Counted from the stretch's first letter, positions 27,464-37,530 are shown. The stretch is 64,000 bases of DNA from Streptomyces sp. NBC_00250 (GCF_036192275.1 NZ_CP108088.1:7193501-7257500), one strand, 5' to 3'. Numbers and translations: made by a program. Notes: generated by a model not told the origin, from the letters alone.

Positions 27464-28141
27464 CTACTGCCCGTTGGCGCCCGGCCGCACCAGACCGCTC
27501 TCGTACGCGTACACCGCGGCCTGCACCCGGTCCCGCAGGCCCAGCTTCGTCAGCACATGCCCCACATGCGTCTTCACCGTCGTCTCGCTGACGAACAGGT
27601 CCGCCGCGATCTCCGCGTTCGACAGACCCCGCGCCACCAGCTTCAGCACCTCGACCTCACGGTCCGTCAAGGTGTTCAGCGTGTCGGGCATCTGCTCCTC
27701 GCCCGTCGGCAGATGCGCCGAGTACTTGTCGAGCAGCCGACGCGTGATCGACGGCGCCAGCATCGCCTCACCCGCCGCCACCACCCGGATCGCCTGCACC
27801 AGCTCGTTCGCCGGGGCGTCCTTCAGGAGGAAACCGCTCGCCCCCGCCCGCAGCGCCTCCACCACGTACTCGTCCAGGTCGAACGTCGTCAGGACCAGCA
27901 CCTTCGCCGGACCGTCCCGGCCCGGCCCCGTGATCTGCCGGGTCGCCTCGACCCCGTCCATCCGCGGCATCCGGATGTCCATCAGCACCACGTCCGGCTG
28001 CAACGCCCGCACCTGGTCCTGCGCCTGGAGACCGTCCCCGGCCTCACCCACCACCGCGATGTCCTGCTCCGCCTCCAGAATCATCCGGAAGCCGGTGCGC
28101 AGCAGCGGCTGATCGTCGACCAAGAGGACGCGGATCGTCAC
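27464..28141 (-). CDS. NarL/LuxR-family response regulator (orphan)
   Basis: A 225-residue two-component response regulator. The receiver domain (1-125) has the acidic pair in LLVDDQPLLR, the phosphoacceptor Asp in PDVVLMDIRMPRMDG, and Thr and Lys in VLTTFD and LLKDAP. The C-terminal LuxR-type HTH contains LTDREVEVLKLVARGLSNAEI and VSETTVKTHVGHVLTKL. GTG 28139-28141 has AAGGAG close upstream. No histidine kinase gene is adjacent within this window, so its partner is encoded elsewhere or it acts alone. The gap to the nuclease gene upstream is 43 nt in the same direction, so co-transcription with it is plausible. Confidence 0.92.
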   Translation of the reverse strand: MTIRVLLVDDQPLLRTGFRMILEAEQDIAVVGEAGDGLQAQDQVRALQPDVVLMDIRMPRMDGVEATRQITGPGRDGPAKVLVLTTFDLDEYVVEALRAGASGFLLKDAPANELVQAIRVVAAGEAMLAPSITRRLLDKYSAHLPTGEEQMPDTLNTLTDREVEVLKLVARGLSNAEIAADLFVSETTVKTHVGHVLTKLGLRDRVQAAVYAYESGLVRPGANGQ

Positions 28142-28184
28142 AAGGGCTCCTTCAGAGGACCTGAGCTCACGAGGTACGCCGGCG

Positions 28185-29087
<903 letters not shown>

Positions 29088-29094
29088 GACGAAG

Positions 29095-29117
29095 ACCCTA
29101 CGACCCGCCACCGACAG
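29095..29117 (-). promoter_or_regulatory. RecA-NDp / PafBC-type DNA-damage promoter of the RecB-like nuclease
   Basis: On the minus strand: CTGTCGGTGGC, 6 nt, TAGGGT. This matches the consensus TTGTCAGTGGC-N6-TAGGGT described for Streptomyces recA and the mycobacterial TTGTCRGTG-N8-TANNNT at all but one (mycobacterial) or two (Streptomyces) positions. Confidence 0.75.
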
Positions 29118-29210
29118 CGAGCGGAATACCATCGACCTGGGACCCCGTCGCACTGCATGATCGAACCGTGACACACCGACGTGGGTCACACCTCGCGACG
29201 AAAGGAACCC

Positions 29211-30401
29211 GTGAACCAGGACGAGCCCAAGCCGCAGCGGACCGAGGAGCCCGGCGGCGGGATCCTCATGGGCCGGCCCTTCGGCGTGCCCGTCTACGTC
29301 GCCCCCAGCTGGTTCCTCGTCGCCGCCCTCATCACCTGGGTCTTCGGCGACCAGATCGAGCGCGTCCTGCCCGAACTCGGCGCCGCCCGCTACCTCGTCT
29401 CCCTGTTCTTCGCCGTCGCCTTCTACGCCTCCGTGCTCGTCCACGAACTGGCCCACACCATCGCCGCGCTCCGCTTCAAACTCCCGGTGCGCCGCATCCA
29501 GCTCCAGTTCTTCGGCGGCGTCTCCGAGATCGAGAAGGAGACCGAGACCCCCGGCCGCGAATTCGTCCTCGCCTTCGTCGGCCCCCTCCTCTCCCTCGCC
29601 CTCGCCGGCGTGTTCTATCTCTCCATGTACGCCGTCGAGCCCGGCACCGTCCCCGGCGTCCTCCTCGCCGGCCTGATGATCTCCAACCTCATCGTGGCGA
29701 TCTTCAACCTGCTCCCCGGGCTCCCTCTCGACGGCGGCCGCATGCTCCGCGCCGTCGTCTGGAAGATCACCGGCAAGCCCATGAGCGGCACCATCGCCGC
29801 CGCCTGGGTCGGCCGCGCCCTCGCCGTCCTCGTCCTCGTCGGACTGCCCCTGCTCACCCGCACCGGCCTCCTCGGCAACTCCACCGACGACATCAGCGGC
29901 CTCGACACCGTCACCGACGCCCTGCTCGCCGCGATCCTCGCCGCGATCATCTGGACCGGCGCCGGCAACAGCCTCCGCATGGCACGGCTGCGCGAACACC
30001 TCCCCGAGCTCCGCGCCCGCAGCCTCACCCGCCGCGCCATCCCCGTCGAACCCGCCACCCCGCTCTCCGAGGCCCTCCGCCGCGCCAACGAGGCGGGCGC
30101 CCGCGCCCTCGTCGTCGTCGACCCCACCGGCGACCCCACCGGCATCGTCCGGGAGGCCGCCATCGCCGCCGTCCCCCAGCACCGCCGCCCCTGGGTCGCC
30201 GTCAGCACCCTCGCCCAGGACATCGCCGCCGGCATGCGCGTCCCCGCCGAACTCACCGGCCAGCCCCTCCTCGACCACCTCCGCGCCAGCCCGGCCACCG
30301 AATACCTGGTCGTCGAGGAGACCGGCGAGATCTACGGAGTCCTCTCCACCACCGACGTCGAGCGCGCCTTCGTCCAGGCCATGGCACGACCCTCCTCGTA
30401 G
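29211..30401 (+). CDS. Site-2 protease family protein (M50) with C-terminal CBS pair
   Basis: A 396-residue intramembrane metalloprotease. The zinc site HELAH is in SVLVHELAHTIAALRF (TM region ~residues 75-90), and the second motif is NLLPGLPLDGGRML. About six membrane helices fill residues 25-250. Two CBS domains (about 285-390, with TEYLVVEETGEIYGVLSTTDVE) form a cytoplasmic regulatory tail. The SpoIVFB-like subgroup cleaves anti-sigma or signalling proteins in membranes; the substrate here is unknown. GTG 29211 has AAAGGA 5 nt upstream and is preferred to the in-frame GTG 29181. Divergent from the nuclease gene and 18 nt before trmI. Confidence 0.9.
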   Translation: MNQDEPKPQRTEEPGGGILMGRPFGVPVYVAPSWFLVAALITWVFGDQIERVLPELGAARYLVSLFFAVAFYASVLVHELAHTIAALRFKLPVRRIQLQFFGGVSEIEKETETPGREFVLAFVGPLLSLALAGVFYLSMYAVEPGTVPGVLLAGLMISNLIVAIFNLLPGLPLDGGRMLRAVVWKITGKPMSGTIAAAWVGRALAVLVLVGLPLLTRTGLLGNSTDDISGLDTVTDALLAAILAAIIWTGAGNSLRMARLREHLPELRARSLTRRAIPVEPATPLSEALRRANEAGARALVVVDPTGDPTGIVREAAIAAVPQHRRPWVAVSTLAQDIAAGMRVPAELTGQPLLDHLRASPATEYLVVEETGEIYGVLSTTDVERAFVQAMARPSS

Positions 30402-30407
30402 TCCTTG

Positions 30408-30413
30408 TACTCT
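30408..30413 (+). promoter_or_regulatory. -10 box (TACTCT) before trmI
   Basis: TACTCT ends exactly 6 nt before ATG 30420, with no Shine-Dalgarno: a probable leaderless promoter internal to the M50-trmI gap. Confidence 0.5.
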
Positions 30414-30419
30414 GGTCAC

Positions 30420-31307
30420 ATGTCCGAACCGACCGGTGCCGCCCGCCGACGCGGGCCCTTCAAGGTCGGGGACCAGGTTCAGCTGACCGACCCCAAGGGC
30501 CGTCACTACACGTTCACGCTCGAAGAGGGAAAGAACTTCCACACCCACAAGGGTTCTTTCCCGCACGACGAACTGATCGGCGCCCCCGAGGGCAGCGTTG
30601 TCCGCACCACCGGAAACGTCGCCTACCTCGCGCTGCGCCCCCTGCTCCCCGACTACGTCCTGTCCATGCCCCGCGGCGCCGCCGTGGTCTACCCCAAGGA
30701 CGCGGGGCAGATCCTGGCCTTCGCCGACATCTTCCCCGGCGCCCGCGTCGTGGAAGCCGGGGTGGGCTCGGGCTCGCTGAGCAGCTTCCTCCTGCGCGCC
30801 ATCGGAGACAGCGGCATGCTGCACTCCTACGAGCGCCGCGAGGACTTCGCCGAGATCGCGAAGGGCAACGTCGAGCGCTACTTCGGCGGCCCCCACCCCG
30901 CGTGGCAGCTGACCGTCGGCGACCTCCAGGACAACCTGTCCGACACGGACGTCGACCGCGTCATCCTGGACATGCTGGCTCCCTGGGAGTGCCTGGAGGC
31001 CGTCTCCAAGGCCCTCGTCCCCGGCGGCATCCTCTGCTGCTACGTGGCGACCACCACCCAGCTCGCCCGCACCGTGGAGTCCATCCGCGAGTTCGGCTGC
31101 TACGCCGAGCCGCAGCCCTGGGAATCCATGATCCGCAACTGGCACGTCGAGGGCCTGGCAGTCCGCCCCGATCACCGCATGATCGGCCACACCGGCTTCC
31201 TCGTCACCGCCCGCCGCCTCGCGGACGGCGTCGAGCCCCCGATGCGCCGCCGCCGCCCCGCCAAGGGCGCCTACGGCGAGGACTACGAAGGCCCCAACAA
31301 GGGCTGA
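30420..31307 (+). CDS. trmI: tRNA (adenine(58)-N1)-methyltransferase TrmI
   Basis: A 295-residue SAM-dependent enzyme making m1A58 in the T-loop of tRNA, homologous to mycobacterial Rv2118c. The N-terminal beta domain (FKVGDQVQLTDPKGRHYTFT) is followed by the Rossmann domain with SAM motif ARVVEAGVGSGSLSSFLL, acidic motif II MLHSYERREDFA and catalytic VDRVILDMLAPWE. The start MSEPTGAARRRGPF is chosen at ATG 30420 over the in-frame TTG 30405, because the TACTCT box covers the latter. In mycobacteria trmI also lies just before the proteasome ATPase gene. Confidence 0.94.
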   Translation: MSEPTGAARRRGPFKVGDQVQLTDPKGRHYTFTLEEGKNFHTHKGSFPHDELIGAPEGSVVRTTGNVAYLALRPLLPDYVLSMPRGAAVVYPKDAGQILAFADIFPGARVVEAGVGSGSLSSFLLRAIGDSGMLHSYERREDFAEIAKGNVERYFGGPHPAWQLTVGDLQDNLSDTDVDRVILDMLAPWECLEAVSKALVPGGILCCYVATTTQLARTVESIREFGCYAEPQPWESMIRNWHVEGLAVRPDHRMIGHTGFLVTARRLADGVEPPMRRRRPAKGAYGEDYEGPNKG

Positions 31308-31326
31308 CGTCCCGACACCCACGGTG

Positions 31327-31373
31327 CGCCGCCGTCGAGTTCCCCACCCACGGGAGGGAACTCGACGGCGGCG
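31327..31373 (+). terminator. Terminator of trmI
   Basis: Perfect 18-bp stem (31327-31344 with 31356-31373) with an 11-nt loop, starting 20 nt after the stop. Confidence 0.85.
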
Positions 31374-31380
31374 TCCTCAT

Positions 31381-31460
31381 GTTCGGCGAGCGCCGTGCCT
31401 GTTCGGAAGGGGACGTGCGTGTTCGGCAGGCGCCGTGCGGGTTCGGCGGGCGTCTCCCTC
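31381..31460. repeat. Four imperfect 20-bp tandem repeats
   Basis: Units begin with GTTCGG at 31381, 31401, 31421 and 31441, exactly 20 bp apart. The first and third are the most alike (GTTCGGC-AG-GCGCCGTGC). They lie between the trmI terminator and the promoter region of the secreted-protein gene and are not part of a gene I can support. Confidence 0.8.
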
Positions 31461-31550
31461 GTACGGGGCGACCCCAGCTGTTCCGTCCCCCTGTGACGTG
31501 TGGCACGATGCCGGAAACCCGCCGCACCACCCCCACAGGAGACGTCTCGC

Positions 31551-32129
31551 GTGCAGCCCTCCGCCGCCCCGGACCTCGCGGACCTCGCACACACCCACGC
31601 CCGGCCGGCCCACTGGCTGGCCACCGCCACCGCGACCGCCGCGGTCGTCGCCCTCGCGGGCCTGCTGCAGCCCGGCCTCGCCGGAGCCGGCACGGCCCCG
31701 ACCGCCGCCCCGCGCCCCGCACCCGCCCCCGAGGCCACCGGAGCCGACTACCCCATCGATTGCGGGGGAGTGGCCCACAAGGTCGCCAAGCGGGCCACGG
31801 GGGACCTGGACGGGGACGGGAACCCCGAGACCGTTGCGGTCGTGCACTGCGAAGCGGGTTCCGGCACCCCGCCGAGCGGCGTCTACGTCCTCACCCGGGG
31901 CAAGGAGGCCGGGGCACCCGCGCGCGTGGTGGCCACGCTCGTCGCACCCGAGCTCCTCAAGACCGTCACCGACTTCGCCGTACGCGACGGAGCCGTGCAC
32001 GCCACCCTGCTCGGCTATTCGTCCCCCGACGTCCCCAGCTGCTGCCCCGACGAGAAGGAGCAGGTCAGCTGGCGCTGGAAGGGCGGCGCCTTCGTACGCG
32101 CCGGACAGGCCGACGCGCGCGGCGTCTGA
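31551..32129 (+). CDS. Small secreted/membrane-anchored protein with FG-GAP-like motif
   Basis: A 192-residue protein of unknown function. Residues ~22-45 (HWLATATATAAVVALAGLLQ) form one hydrophobic segment, preceded by ~20 N-terminal residues and followed by an Ala/Pro linker; it is exported or anchored. The external part has Cys pairs (DYPIDCGGV, VVHCEAG, SCCPDE) and KRATGDLDGDGNPETVAVV, a calcium-binding FG-GAP/VCBS-type motif. GTG 31551 is chosen because AGGAGA lies ~9 nt upstream. It stands alone and converges on the ferredoxin gene with 4 nt between stops. Confidence 0.75.
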   Translation: MQPSAAPDLADLAHTHARPAHWLATATATAAVVALAGLLQPGLAGAGTAPTAAPRPAPAPEATGADYPIDCGGVAHKVAKRATGDLDGDGNPETVAVVHCEAGSGTPPSGVYVLTRGKEAGAPARVVATLVAPELLKTVTDFAVRDGAVHATLLGYSSPDVPSCCPDEKEQVSWRWKGGAFVRAGQADARGV

Positions 32130-32133
32130 ACCG

Positions 32134-32445
32134 TCACTCCGCGTCGGGGCCGTACACCTCGACCTTGTCCATGACCCGGCGCACATGGATGCAGTCGCCC
32201 GGGCACTCCTTCGCCGAGTCCACCACGTCCTGGAGCAGCGTCAGCGGGACCGGCGTCGTGGCACCGGCGTCCTGAAGGAGCTCGTCGTCGGCGCTCTTCA
32301 CATACGCGAGCCCGTCGATGTCCAGCTCGAAGACCTCGGGAGCGTACTGCGCGCAGATCCCGTCCCCGGTGCACAGGTCCTGGTCGATCCAGACCTCCAG
32401 CGCCTCTGCGGCGCCCGTGGACGGAGCCTCGTGCTGCACGGTCAT
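32134..32445 (-). CDS. Ferredoxin (single Fe-S cluster; Asp in place of the second Cys)
   Basis: A 103-residue small ferredoxin. The cluster-binding segment is DLCTGDGICAQYAPEVFEL with a later ECPGDCIHV. In the usual CxxCxxC the central Cys is replaced by Asp (C-T-G-D-G-I-C), as in Pyrococcus-type ferredoxins. A [3Fe-4S] or Asp-ligated [4Fe-4S] cluster is therefore expected. It is an electron carrier for a cytosolic oxidoreductase; partner unknown, though P450 and other reductases occur in the window. ATG 32443-32445 has AGGAGAT directly upstream. Divergent from arc across a 253-bp spacer with two palindromes. Confidence 0.9.
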   Translation of the reverse strand: MTVQHEAPSTGAAEALEVWIDQDLCTGDGICAQYAPEVFELDIDGLAYVKSADDELLQDAGATTPVPLTLLQDVVDSAKECPGDCIHVRRVMDKVEVYGPDAE

Positions 32446-32536
32446 ATCTCCTGCCGTTTCTGCTTCTCGTATCGCTTCTCGCGGGTAAGTCGGGCCACCT
32501 CTGACGGGTGTTGACCCATGACGACGATACAACCGC

Positions 32537-32550
32537 CCGCTTTCAAGCGG
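32537..32550. repeat. 14-bp palindrome in the ferredoxin-arc spacer
   Basis: CCGCTT-TC-AAGCGG, an inverted repeat 14 bp left of the larger palindrome at 32564. Confidence 0.45.
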
Positions 32551-32563
32551 TGAAGGGTGGGTA

Positions 32564-32583
32564 TTCCCCTGTCGACAGGGGAA
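32564..32583. promoter_or_regulatory. 20-bp perfect palindrome between ferredoxin and arc
   Basis: TTCCCCTGTCGACAGGGGAA is fully symmetric. It lies about 70 bp upstream of the likely arc -10 box (TAGGGT, 32653-32658) and ~120 bp from the ferredoxin start, so it could serve either gene. Binding factor unknown. Confidence 0.5.
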
Positions 32584-32698
32584 GCGCAAGGGTGAAGATC
32601 GGACACACCTCGGAGTCTTTTTGATCTAGGGGTTTCAATCACCACCCACGCAGGTAGGGTCAGGAAGCGTCCAGCTCCCCTTGGAGGAGGTGAGGACC

Positions 32699-34465
32699 GT
32701 GGCAGCCCACGACGACGACATCAACCGCGGCATCCGGCCGGGGCGGGGGTCTGAAGACCCCGCCGGTCAGGTTGCCTATCTCGAGCAGGAAATCGCCGTC
32801 CTGCGCCGCAAGCTCGCCGACTCTCCGCGACACACGAGGATTCTCGAAGAGCGGATCGTCGAGCTGCAGACCAACCTGGCCGGCGTGTCCGCGCAGAACG
32901 AACGACTGGCGAACACGCTCCGTGAGGCCCGCGACCAGATCGTGGCCCTCAAAGAAGAGGTCGACCGGCTCGCACAGCCGCCGGCCGGCTTCGGTGTCTT
33001 CCTGCAGGCCAACGAGGACGGCACGTGCGACATCTTCACCGGGGGCCGCAAGCTCCGGGTGAACGTCAGCCCGAGCATCGAGCTCGAAGAGCTCAAGCGC
33101 GGCCAGGAAGTCATGCTCAACGAAGCGCTCAACGTGGTCGAGGCCATGGAGTACGAGCGCGCCGGGGACATCGTCACCCTCAAGGAGATCCTCGAGGACG
33201 GCGAGCGCGCCCTGGTGGTCGGGCACACCGACGAGGAGCGGGTGGTGAGGCTCGCCGAGCCTCTGCTGGACGTGACCATCCGCCCCGGCGACGCCCTGCT
33301 GCTCGACTCCAGGTCCGGCTACGTCTACGAAGTGGTCCCCAAGAGCGAGGTCGAAGAGCTCGTTCTCGAAGAGGTCCCGGACGTCGACTACACGAAGATC
33401 GGCGGTCTGGGCAACCAGATCGAGCTGATCCGCGACGCGGTCGAGCTTCCGTACCTCTACCCGGACCTCTTCAAGGAGCACGAACTGCGGCCGCCCAAGG
33501 GCATCCTGCTCTACGGGCCGCCGGGCTGCGGCAAGACGCTGATCGCGAAGGCCGTGGCCAACTCCCTGGCCAAGAAGGTCGCCGAGGTGACCGGCCAGCC
33601 CGCGGGGAAGTCCTACTTCCTCAACATCAAGGGCCCCGAGCTCCTCAACAAGTACGTCGGTGAGACCGAGCGGCACATCCGCCTCGTCTTCCAGCGTGCC
33701 CGGGAGAAGGCGAGCGAGGGCACCCCCGTCATCGTCTTCTTCGACGAGATGGAATCCCTCTTCCGCACCCGCGGCTCCGGAGTCAGCTCGGACGTGGAGA
33801 ACACCATCGTCCCCCAGCTGCTCGCCGAGATCGACGGTGTGGAGGGCCTGGAGAACGTCATCGTCATCGGCGCCTCCAACCGCGAGGACATGATCGACCC
33901 CGCGATCCTGCGACCCGGCCGGCTCGACGTCAAGATCAAGATCGAGCGTCCGGACGCCGAGGCCGCGAAGGACATCTTCGCGAAGTACCTCACCGCCACC
34001 CTGCCGCTGCACTCCGACGACATCTCCGAGCACAGCGGCTCCAAGGCCGCCGCCGCCCACGGAATGATCCAGTCCGTCGTCGAGCAGATGTACGCCGAAT
34101 CCGAGGAGAACCGCTTCCTCGAAGTCACGTACGCCAACGGCGACAAGGAAGTCCTCTACTTCAAGGACTTCAACTCCGGCGCGATGATCCAGAACATCGT
34201 CGACCGAGCCAAGAAGATGGCCATCAAGGCCTTCCTCGACCACAACCAGAAGGGCATCCGGGTCTCCCACCTCCTCCAGGCGTGCGTGGACGAGTTCAAG
34301 GAGAACGAGGACCTGCCCAACACCACCAACCCCGACGACTGGGCCCGAATCTCCGGAAAGAAGGGCGAGCGGATCGTGTTCATCCGCACGCTCGTCACCG
34401 GAAAGCAGGGCGCGGACACCGGACGCTCCATCGACACGGTGGCCAATACCGGTCAGTACCTGTAA
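32699..34465 (+). CDS. arc: Proteasome-associated AAA ATPase (ARC/Mpa)
   Basis: A 588-residue hexameric ATPase that binds Pup on substrates, unfolds them and feeds the 20S core. Domains in order: N-terminal coiled coil (about 20-85, [16 protein letters not shown]...), two OB folds (about 90-235), and the AAA module with Walker [17 protein letters not shown], Walker [11 protein letters not shown] and Arg finger region [10 protein letters not shown]. The C-terminal GQYL supplies the penultimate-Tyr gate-opening motif. GTG 32699 has GGAGG 11 nt upstream; the in-frame TTG 32681 overlaps that site. First gene of the Pup-proteasome locus. Confidence 0.96.
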   Translation: MAAHDDDINRGIRPGRGSEDPAGQVAYLEQEIAVLRRKLADSPRHTRILEERIVELQTNLAGVSAQNERLANTLREARDQIVALKEEVDRLAQPPAGFGVFLQANEDGTCDIFTGGRKLRVNVSPSIELEELKRGQEVMLNEALNVVEAMEYERAGDIVTLKEILEDGERALVVGHTDEERVVRLAEPLLDVTIRPGDALLLDSRSGYVYEVVPKSEVEELVLEEVPDVDYTKIGGLGNQIELIRDAVELPYLYPDLFKEHELRPPKGILLYGPPGCGKTLIAKAVANSLAKKVAEVTGQPAGKSYFLNIKGPELLNKYVGETERHIRLVFQRAREKASEGTPVIVFFDEMESLFRTRGSGVSSDVENTIVPQLLAEIDGVEGLENVIVIGASNREDMIDPAILRPGRLDVKIKIERPDAEAAKDIFAKYLTATLPLHSDDISEHSGSKAAAAHGMIQSVVEQMYAESEENRFLEVTYANGDKEVLYFKDFNSGAMIQNIVDRAKKMAIKAFLDHNQKGIRVSHLLQACVDEFKENEDLPNTTNPDDWARISGKKGERIVFIRTLVTGKQGADTGRSIDTVANTGQYL

Positions 34466-34474
34466 AACGCCCAC

Positions 34475-34511
34475 CGGCTGCGGATGTCCGGAAACCGGGC
34501 ATCCGCAGCCG
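34475..34511 (+). terminator. Hairpin between arc and dop
   Basis: 17-bp stem (34475-34491 with 34495-34511, one U-G pair), loop AAA. A TAGGCT box before dop follows near 34590, so dop probably has its own promoter. Confidence 0.7.
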
Positions 34512-34646
34512 ACGCTTTCATCCAGCATTTCCCCCGGCATCACAGGGAAATACGCAAACTGATCTCCCCACCAGCGCGGAGCCGCTCTAGGCTCATCGGT
34601 ACCGCCGAGTCGCGCACAGTGAGCGCCGCCGGGCAAGGAGGGCCGC

Positions 34647-36158
34647 ATGACCGTACGGCGAGTAATGGGCATCGAGACGGAGTACGGGATCTCCGTCCCG
34701 GGACACCCGAACGCCAATGCCATGCTCACCTCGTCCCAGATCGTCAACGCCTACGCGGCGGCGATGCACCGGGCGCGCCGCGCCCGCTGGGACTTCGAGG
34801 AGGAGAACCCGCTGCGGGACGCCCGCGGCTTCGACCTCGCCCGCGAGGCCGCAGACTCCAGCCAGCTCACCGACGAGGACATCGGCCTGGCCAACGTGAT
34901 CCTCACCAACGGGGCCCGCCTCTACGTGGACCACGCGCACCCCGAGTACAGCTCGCCCGAGGTCACCAACCCCCTCGACGCCGTCCTCTGGGACAAGGCC
35001 GGCGAGCGGATCATGGCGGAGGCCGCCGAGCGGGCCGCCCAGCTCCCCGGGGCCCAGCCGATCCACCTCTACAAGAACAACACGGACAACAAGGGCGCGT
35101 CCTACGGCACGCACGAGAACTACCTGATGAAGCGGGAGACCCCCTTCTCGGACATCGTGCGCCACCTCACCCCCTTCTTCGTCTCCCGTCAGGTCGTGAC
35201 CGGCGCGGGGCGCGTCGGCATCGGCCAGGACGGTCGGAAGAACGGCTTCCAGATCAGCCAGCGCGCCGACTACTTCGAGGTGGAGGTCGGCCTGGAGACC
35301 ACCCTCAAGCGGCCCATCATCAACACCCGGGACGAGCCGCACGCCGACGCCGAGAGGTACCGCCGGCTACACGTGATCATCGGCGACGCGAACCTCTCGG
35401 AGATCTCCACCTACCTCAAACTGGGCACCACCGCCCTGGTCCTCTCGATGATCGAGGACGGGTTCATTACCGTGGACCTCGCCGTCGACCAGCCGGTGCG
35501 CACCCTCCACCAGGTCTCGCACGACCCGACCCTCCAGTACCTGGTCACGCTCCGCAGCGGCCGGACACTCACCGCGGTGCAGCTTCAGATGGAGTACTTC
35601 GAGCTGGCCAGGAAGTACGTGGAGGAGCGGTACGGGGCGGACGCCGACGAGCAGACCAAGGACGTCCTGATCCGCTGGGAGGACACGCTCAACCGGCTCG
35701 AGAACGACCCGATGAGCCTGGCCGGCGAGCTCGACTGGATCGCCAAGCGGGAGCTCATGGAGGGCTATCGGCGCCGGGACGGCCTGGACTGGGACGCCGC
35801 GCGCCTGCACCTGGTGGACCTCCAGTACGCGGACGTACGCCCCGAGAAGGGCCTCTACAACCGCCTGGTGGCCCGTGGGCGCATGAAGCGGCTCCTGGAC
35901 GAGACCGGGGTGGAGCGGGCCGAGACGTCGCCTCCCGAGGACACCAGGGCCTATTTCCGGGGCCGGTGCCTGGAGCAGTACGCCGACGACGTCGCGGCGG
36001 CCTCCTGGGACTCGGTGATCTTCGATCTGCCGGGCAGGGACTCGCTCCAGCGCGTCCCGACCCTGGAGCCGCTGCGCGGCACCAAGGCCCATGTGAAGTC
36101 GCTCCTGGACCGCTGCCGCACGGCCGAGGAACTGGTGCGGGTGCTGTCCGGCGGCTGA
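34647..36158 (+). CDS. dop: Pup deamidase/depupylase
   Basis: A 503-residue carboxylate-amine-ligase-fold enzyme that removes Pup from substrates (and, in species with GGQ Pup, deamidates its C-terminus). The N-terminus [20 protein letters not shown] has the metal-binding Glu pair. The ~40-residue Dop-loop (around [18 protein letters not shown]) that distinguishes Dop from PafA is present. Nucleotide-site motifs are [29 protein letters not shown] and [22 protein letters not shown] 34647 has AAGGAGG upstream. Followed by pup after 159 nt, the usual order. Confidence 0.96.
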   Translation: MTVRRVMGIETEYGISVPGHPNANAMLTSSQIVNAYAAAMHRARRARWDFEEENPLRDARGFDLAREAADSSQLTDEDIGLANVILTNGARLYVDHAHPEYSSPEVTNPLDAVLWDKAGERIMAEAAERAAQLPGAQPIHLYKNNTDNKGASYGTHENYLMKRETPFSDIVRHLTPFFVSRQVVTGAGRVGIGQDGRKNGFQISQRADYFEVEVGLETTLKRPIINTRDEPHADAERYRRLHVIIGDANLSEISTYLKLGTTALVLSMIEDGFITVDLAVDQPVRTLHQVSHDPTLQYLVTLRSGRTLTAVQLQMEYFELARKYVEERYGADADEQTKDVLIRWEDTLNRLENDPMSLAGELDWIAKRELMEGYRRRDGLDWDAARLHLVDLQYADVRPEKGLYNRLVARGRMKRLLDETGVERAETSPPEDTRAYFRGRCLEQYADDVAAASWDSVIFDLPGRDSLQRVPTLEPLRGTKAHVKSLLDRCRTAEELVRVLSGG

Positions 36159-36317
36159 TCGGGGGCTCGACACGGGCCTGAAATGCTCCGGCGCTGGGAA
36201 TCATGGAAACAGTGCTCGGACGTTGTGGAAACTGCGGGGCCGATATCGGACCCGCCCTATAGGGTCTGATCTTGTACGGACTCAACCGAGCGGGCCGATT
36301 CGAGCGGGGTGAGGGAT

Positions 36318-36530
36318 ATGGCGACCAAGGACACCGGCGGCGGACAGCAGAAGGCGACGCGTTCCACGGAGGAGGTCGAGGAGACCACCACGGAGGCGAG
36401 CTCAGACCTCCAGGAGCGCCAGGAGAAGCTGAGCGAGGACGTGGACTCCGTCCTGGACGAGATCGACGACGTCCTCGAGGAGAACGCCGAGGACTTCGTT
36501 CGGTCATTTGTGCAAAAGGGCGGCGAGTAG
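36318..36530 (+). CDS. pup: Prokaryotic ubiquitin-like protein
   Basis: A 70-residue disordered modifier attached through its C-terminal Glu to Lys of target proteins by Paf[20 protein letters not shown] is followed by the helix-forming ARC-binding region ([20 protein letters not shown]), and it ends VQKGGE. The terminal GAG codon encodes Glu directly, so deamidation by Dop is not needed before ligation. ATG 36318 fits the usual MATKDTGGG start; an in-frame GTG at 36309 would add three residues. A TATAGGGT-like -10 lies near 36257-36264. prcB follows after 160 nt. Confidence 0.96.
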   Translation: MATKDTGGGQQKATRSTEEVEETTTEASSDLQERQEKLSEDVDSVLDEIDDVLEENAEDFVRSFVQKGGE

Positions 36531-36690
36531 TCGCCCCACGCGTCTGTCGTCTCCGTCCCCGGAGCCCCGGCGAAAGCCGTGGGCCCGGGGACGGATGACA
36601 AGCGGTGGCACGGGTAAGGTCCGTGCACAGCAAGCAAGATCGGCCGGCGCTTCCCACGGCGGGCCGACTCTCCCACCCGGAAGGAATCGC

Positions 36691-37530
36691 GTGGAAGCCA
36701 ACCCTCGTAGCACCGGGCGTCTGCCGGCGGCCTTCCTGACGCCGGGCTCGTCCTCGTTCCTCGACTTCCTGGCGAGCCACTCGCCGGATCTGCTGCCGGG
36801 CGGGCGAAAGCTGCCCGAGGGGATCGTCGAGGCGCCGCACGGGACGACCATCGTGGCGGCCACGTTCCCCGGTGGGGTCGTGCTCGCCGGTGACCGGCGG
36901 GCCACCATGGGCAACATGATCGCGCAGCGGGACATCGAGAAGGTCTTCCCCGCGGACGAGTACTCCGCCGTCGGCATCGCCGGCACCGCCGGACTCGCCG
37001 TGGAGATGGTCAAGCTCTTCCAGCTGGAGCTGGAGCACTTCGAGAAGGTGGAGGGCGTCACCCTCTCCCTGGAGGGCAAGGCGAACCGTCTCTCCACCAT
37101 GATCCGCGGCAACCTCGGCATGGCCATGCAGGGTCTCGCCGTCGTGCCGCTCTTCGCGGGCTGGGACGAGGGCAAGGAGAAGGGCCGGATCTTCTCCTAC
37201 GACGTGACCGGCGGCCGCTCCGAGGAGCACGGGTACGCCGCCACCGGCTCCGGCTCGATCTTCGCGCGCGGCTCGATGAAGAAGCTCTACCGTGCCGATC
37301 TGACCGAGCAGCAGGCCACCACGCTGGTCGTGCAGGCGCTCTACGACGCGGCGGACGACGACTCGGCGACCGGCGGTCCGGACATGGCGCGCCGGATCTT
37401 CCCGATCATCACGGTCATCACGGACGAGGGCTACCGCAGGCTCACGGAGGACGAGTCCTCCGCGCTGGCCCGGTCGGTCACCGAGCGGCGTCTCGAGGAG
37501 CCCGACGGGCCCCGCGCCGCCCTGCTCTGA
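36691..37530 (+). CDS. prcB: 20S proteasome beta subunit
   Basis: A 279-residue proteolytic subunit. A 51-residue propeptide ([16 protein letters not shown]...) ends at HG, and autocleavage exposes Thr52 of [20 protein letters not shown] as N-terminal nucleophile. The catalytic Asp/Lys equivalents lie in LAGDRRAT and IEKVFPAD. The chain forms the two inner heptameric rings. GTG 36691 with AAGGA upstream is the family start; the frame upstream to 36508 is noncoding in character. prcA follows after 46 nt and is co-transcribed. Confidence 0.96.
   Translation: MEANPRSTGRLPAAFLTPGSSSFLDFLASHSPDLLPGGRKLPEGIVEAPHGTTIVAATFPGGVVLAGDRRATMGNMIAQRDIEKVFPADEYSAVGIAGTAGLAVEMVKLFQLELEHFEKVEGVTLSLEGKANRLSTMIRGNLGMAMQGLAVVPLFAGWDEGKEKGRIFSYDVTGGRSEEHGYAATGSGSIFARGSMKKLYRADLTEQQATTLVVQALYDAADDDSATGGPDMARRIFPIITVITDEGYRRLTEDESSALARSVTERRLEEPDGPRAALL

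Noticed and set aside
36196..36224. GGAAT followed by GTT upstream of pup, resembling a SigR promoter
   Set aside because: The gap between GGAAT and GTT is 20 nt, whereas SigR promoters have 18-19. The TATAGGGT-like box nearer to pup explains expression equally well.
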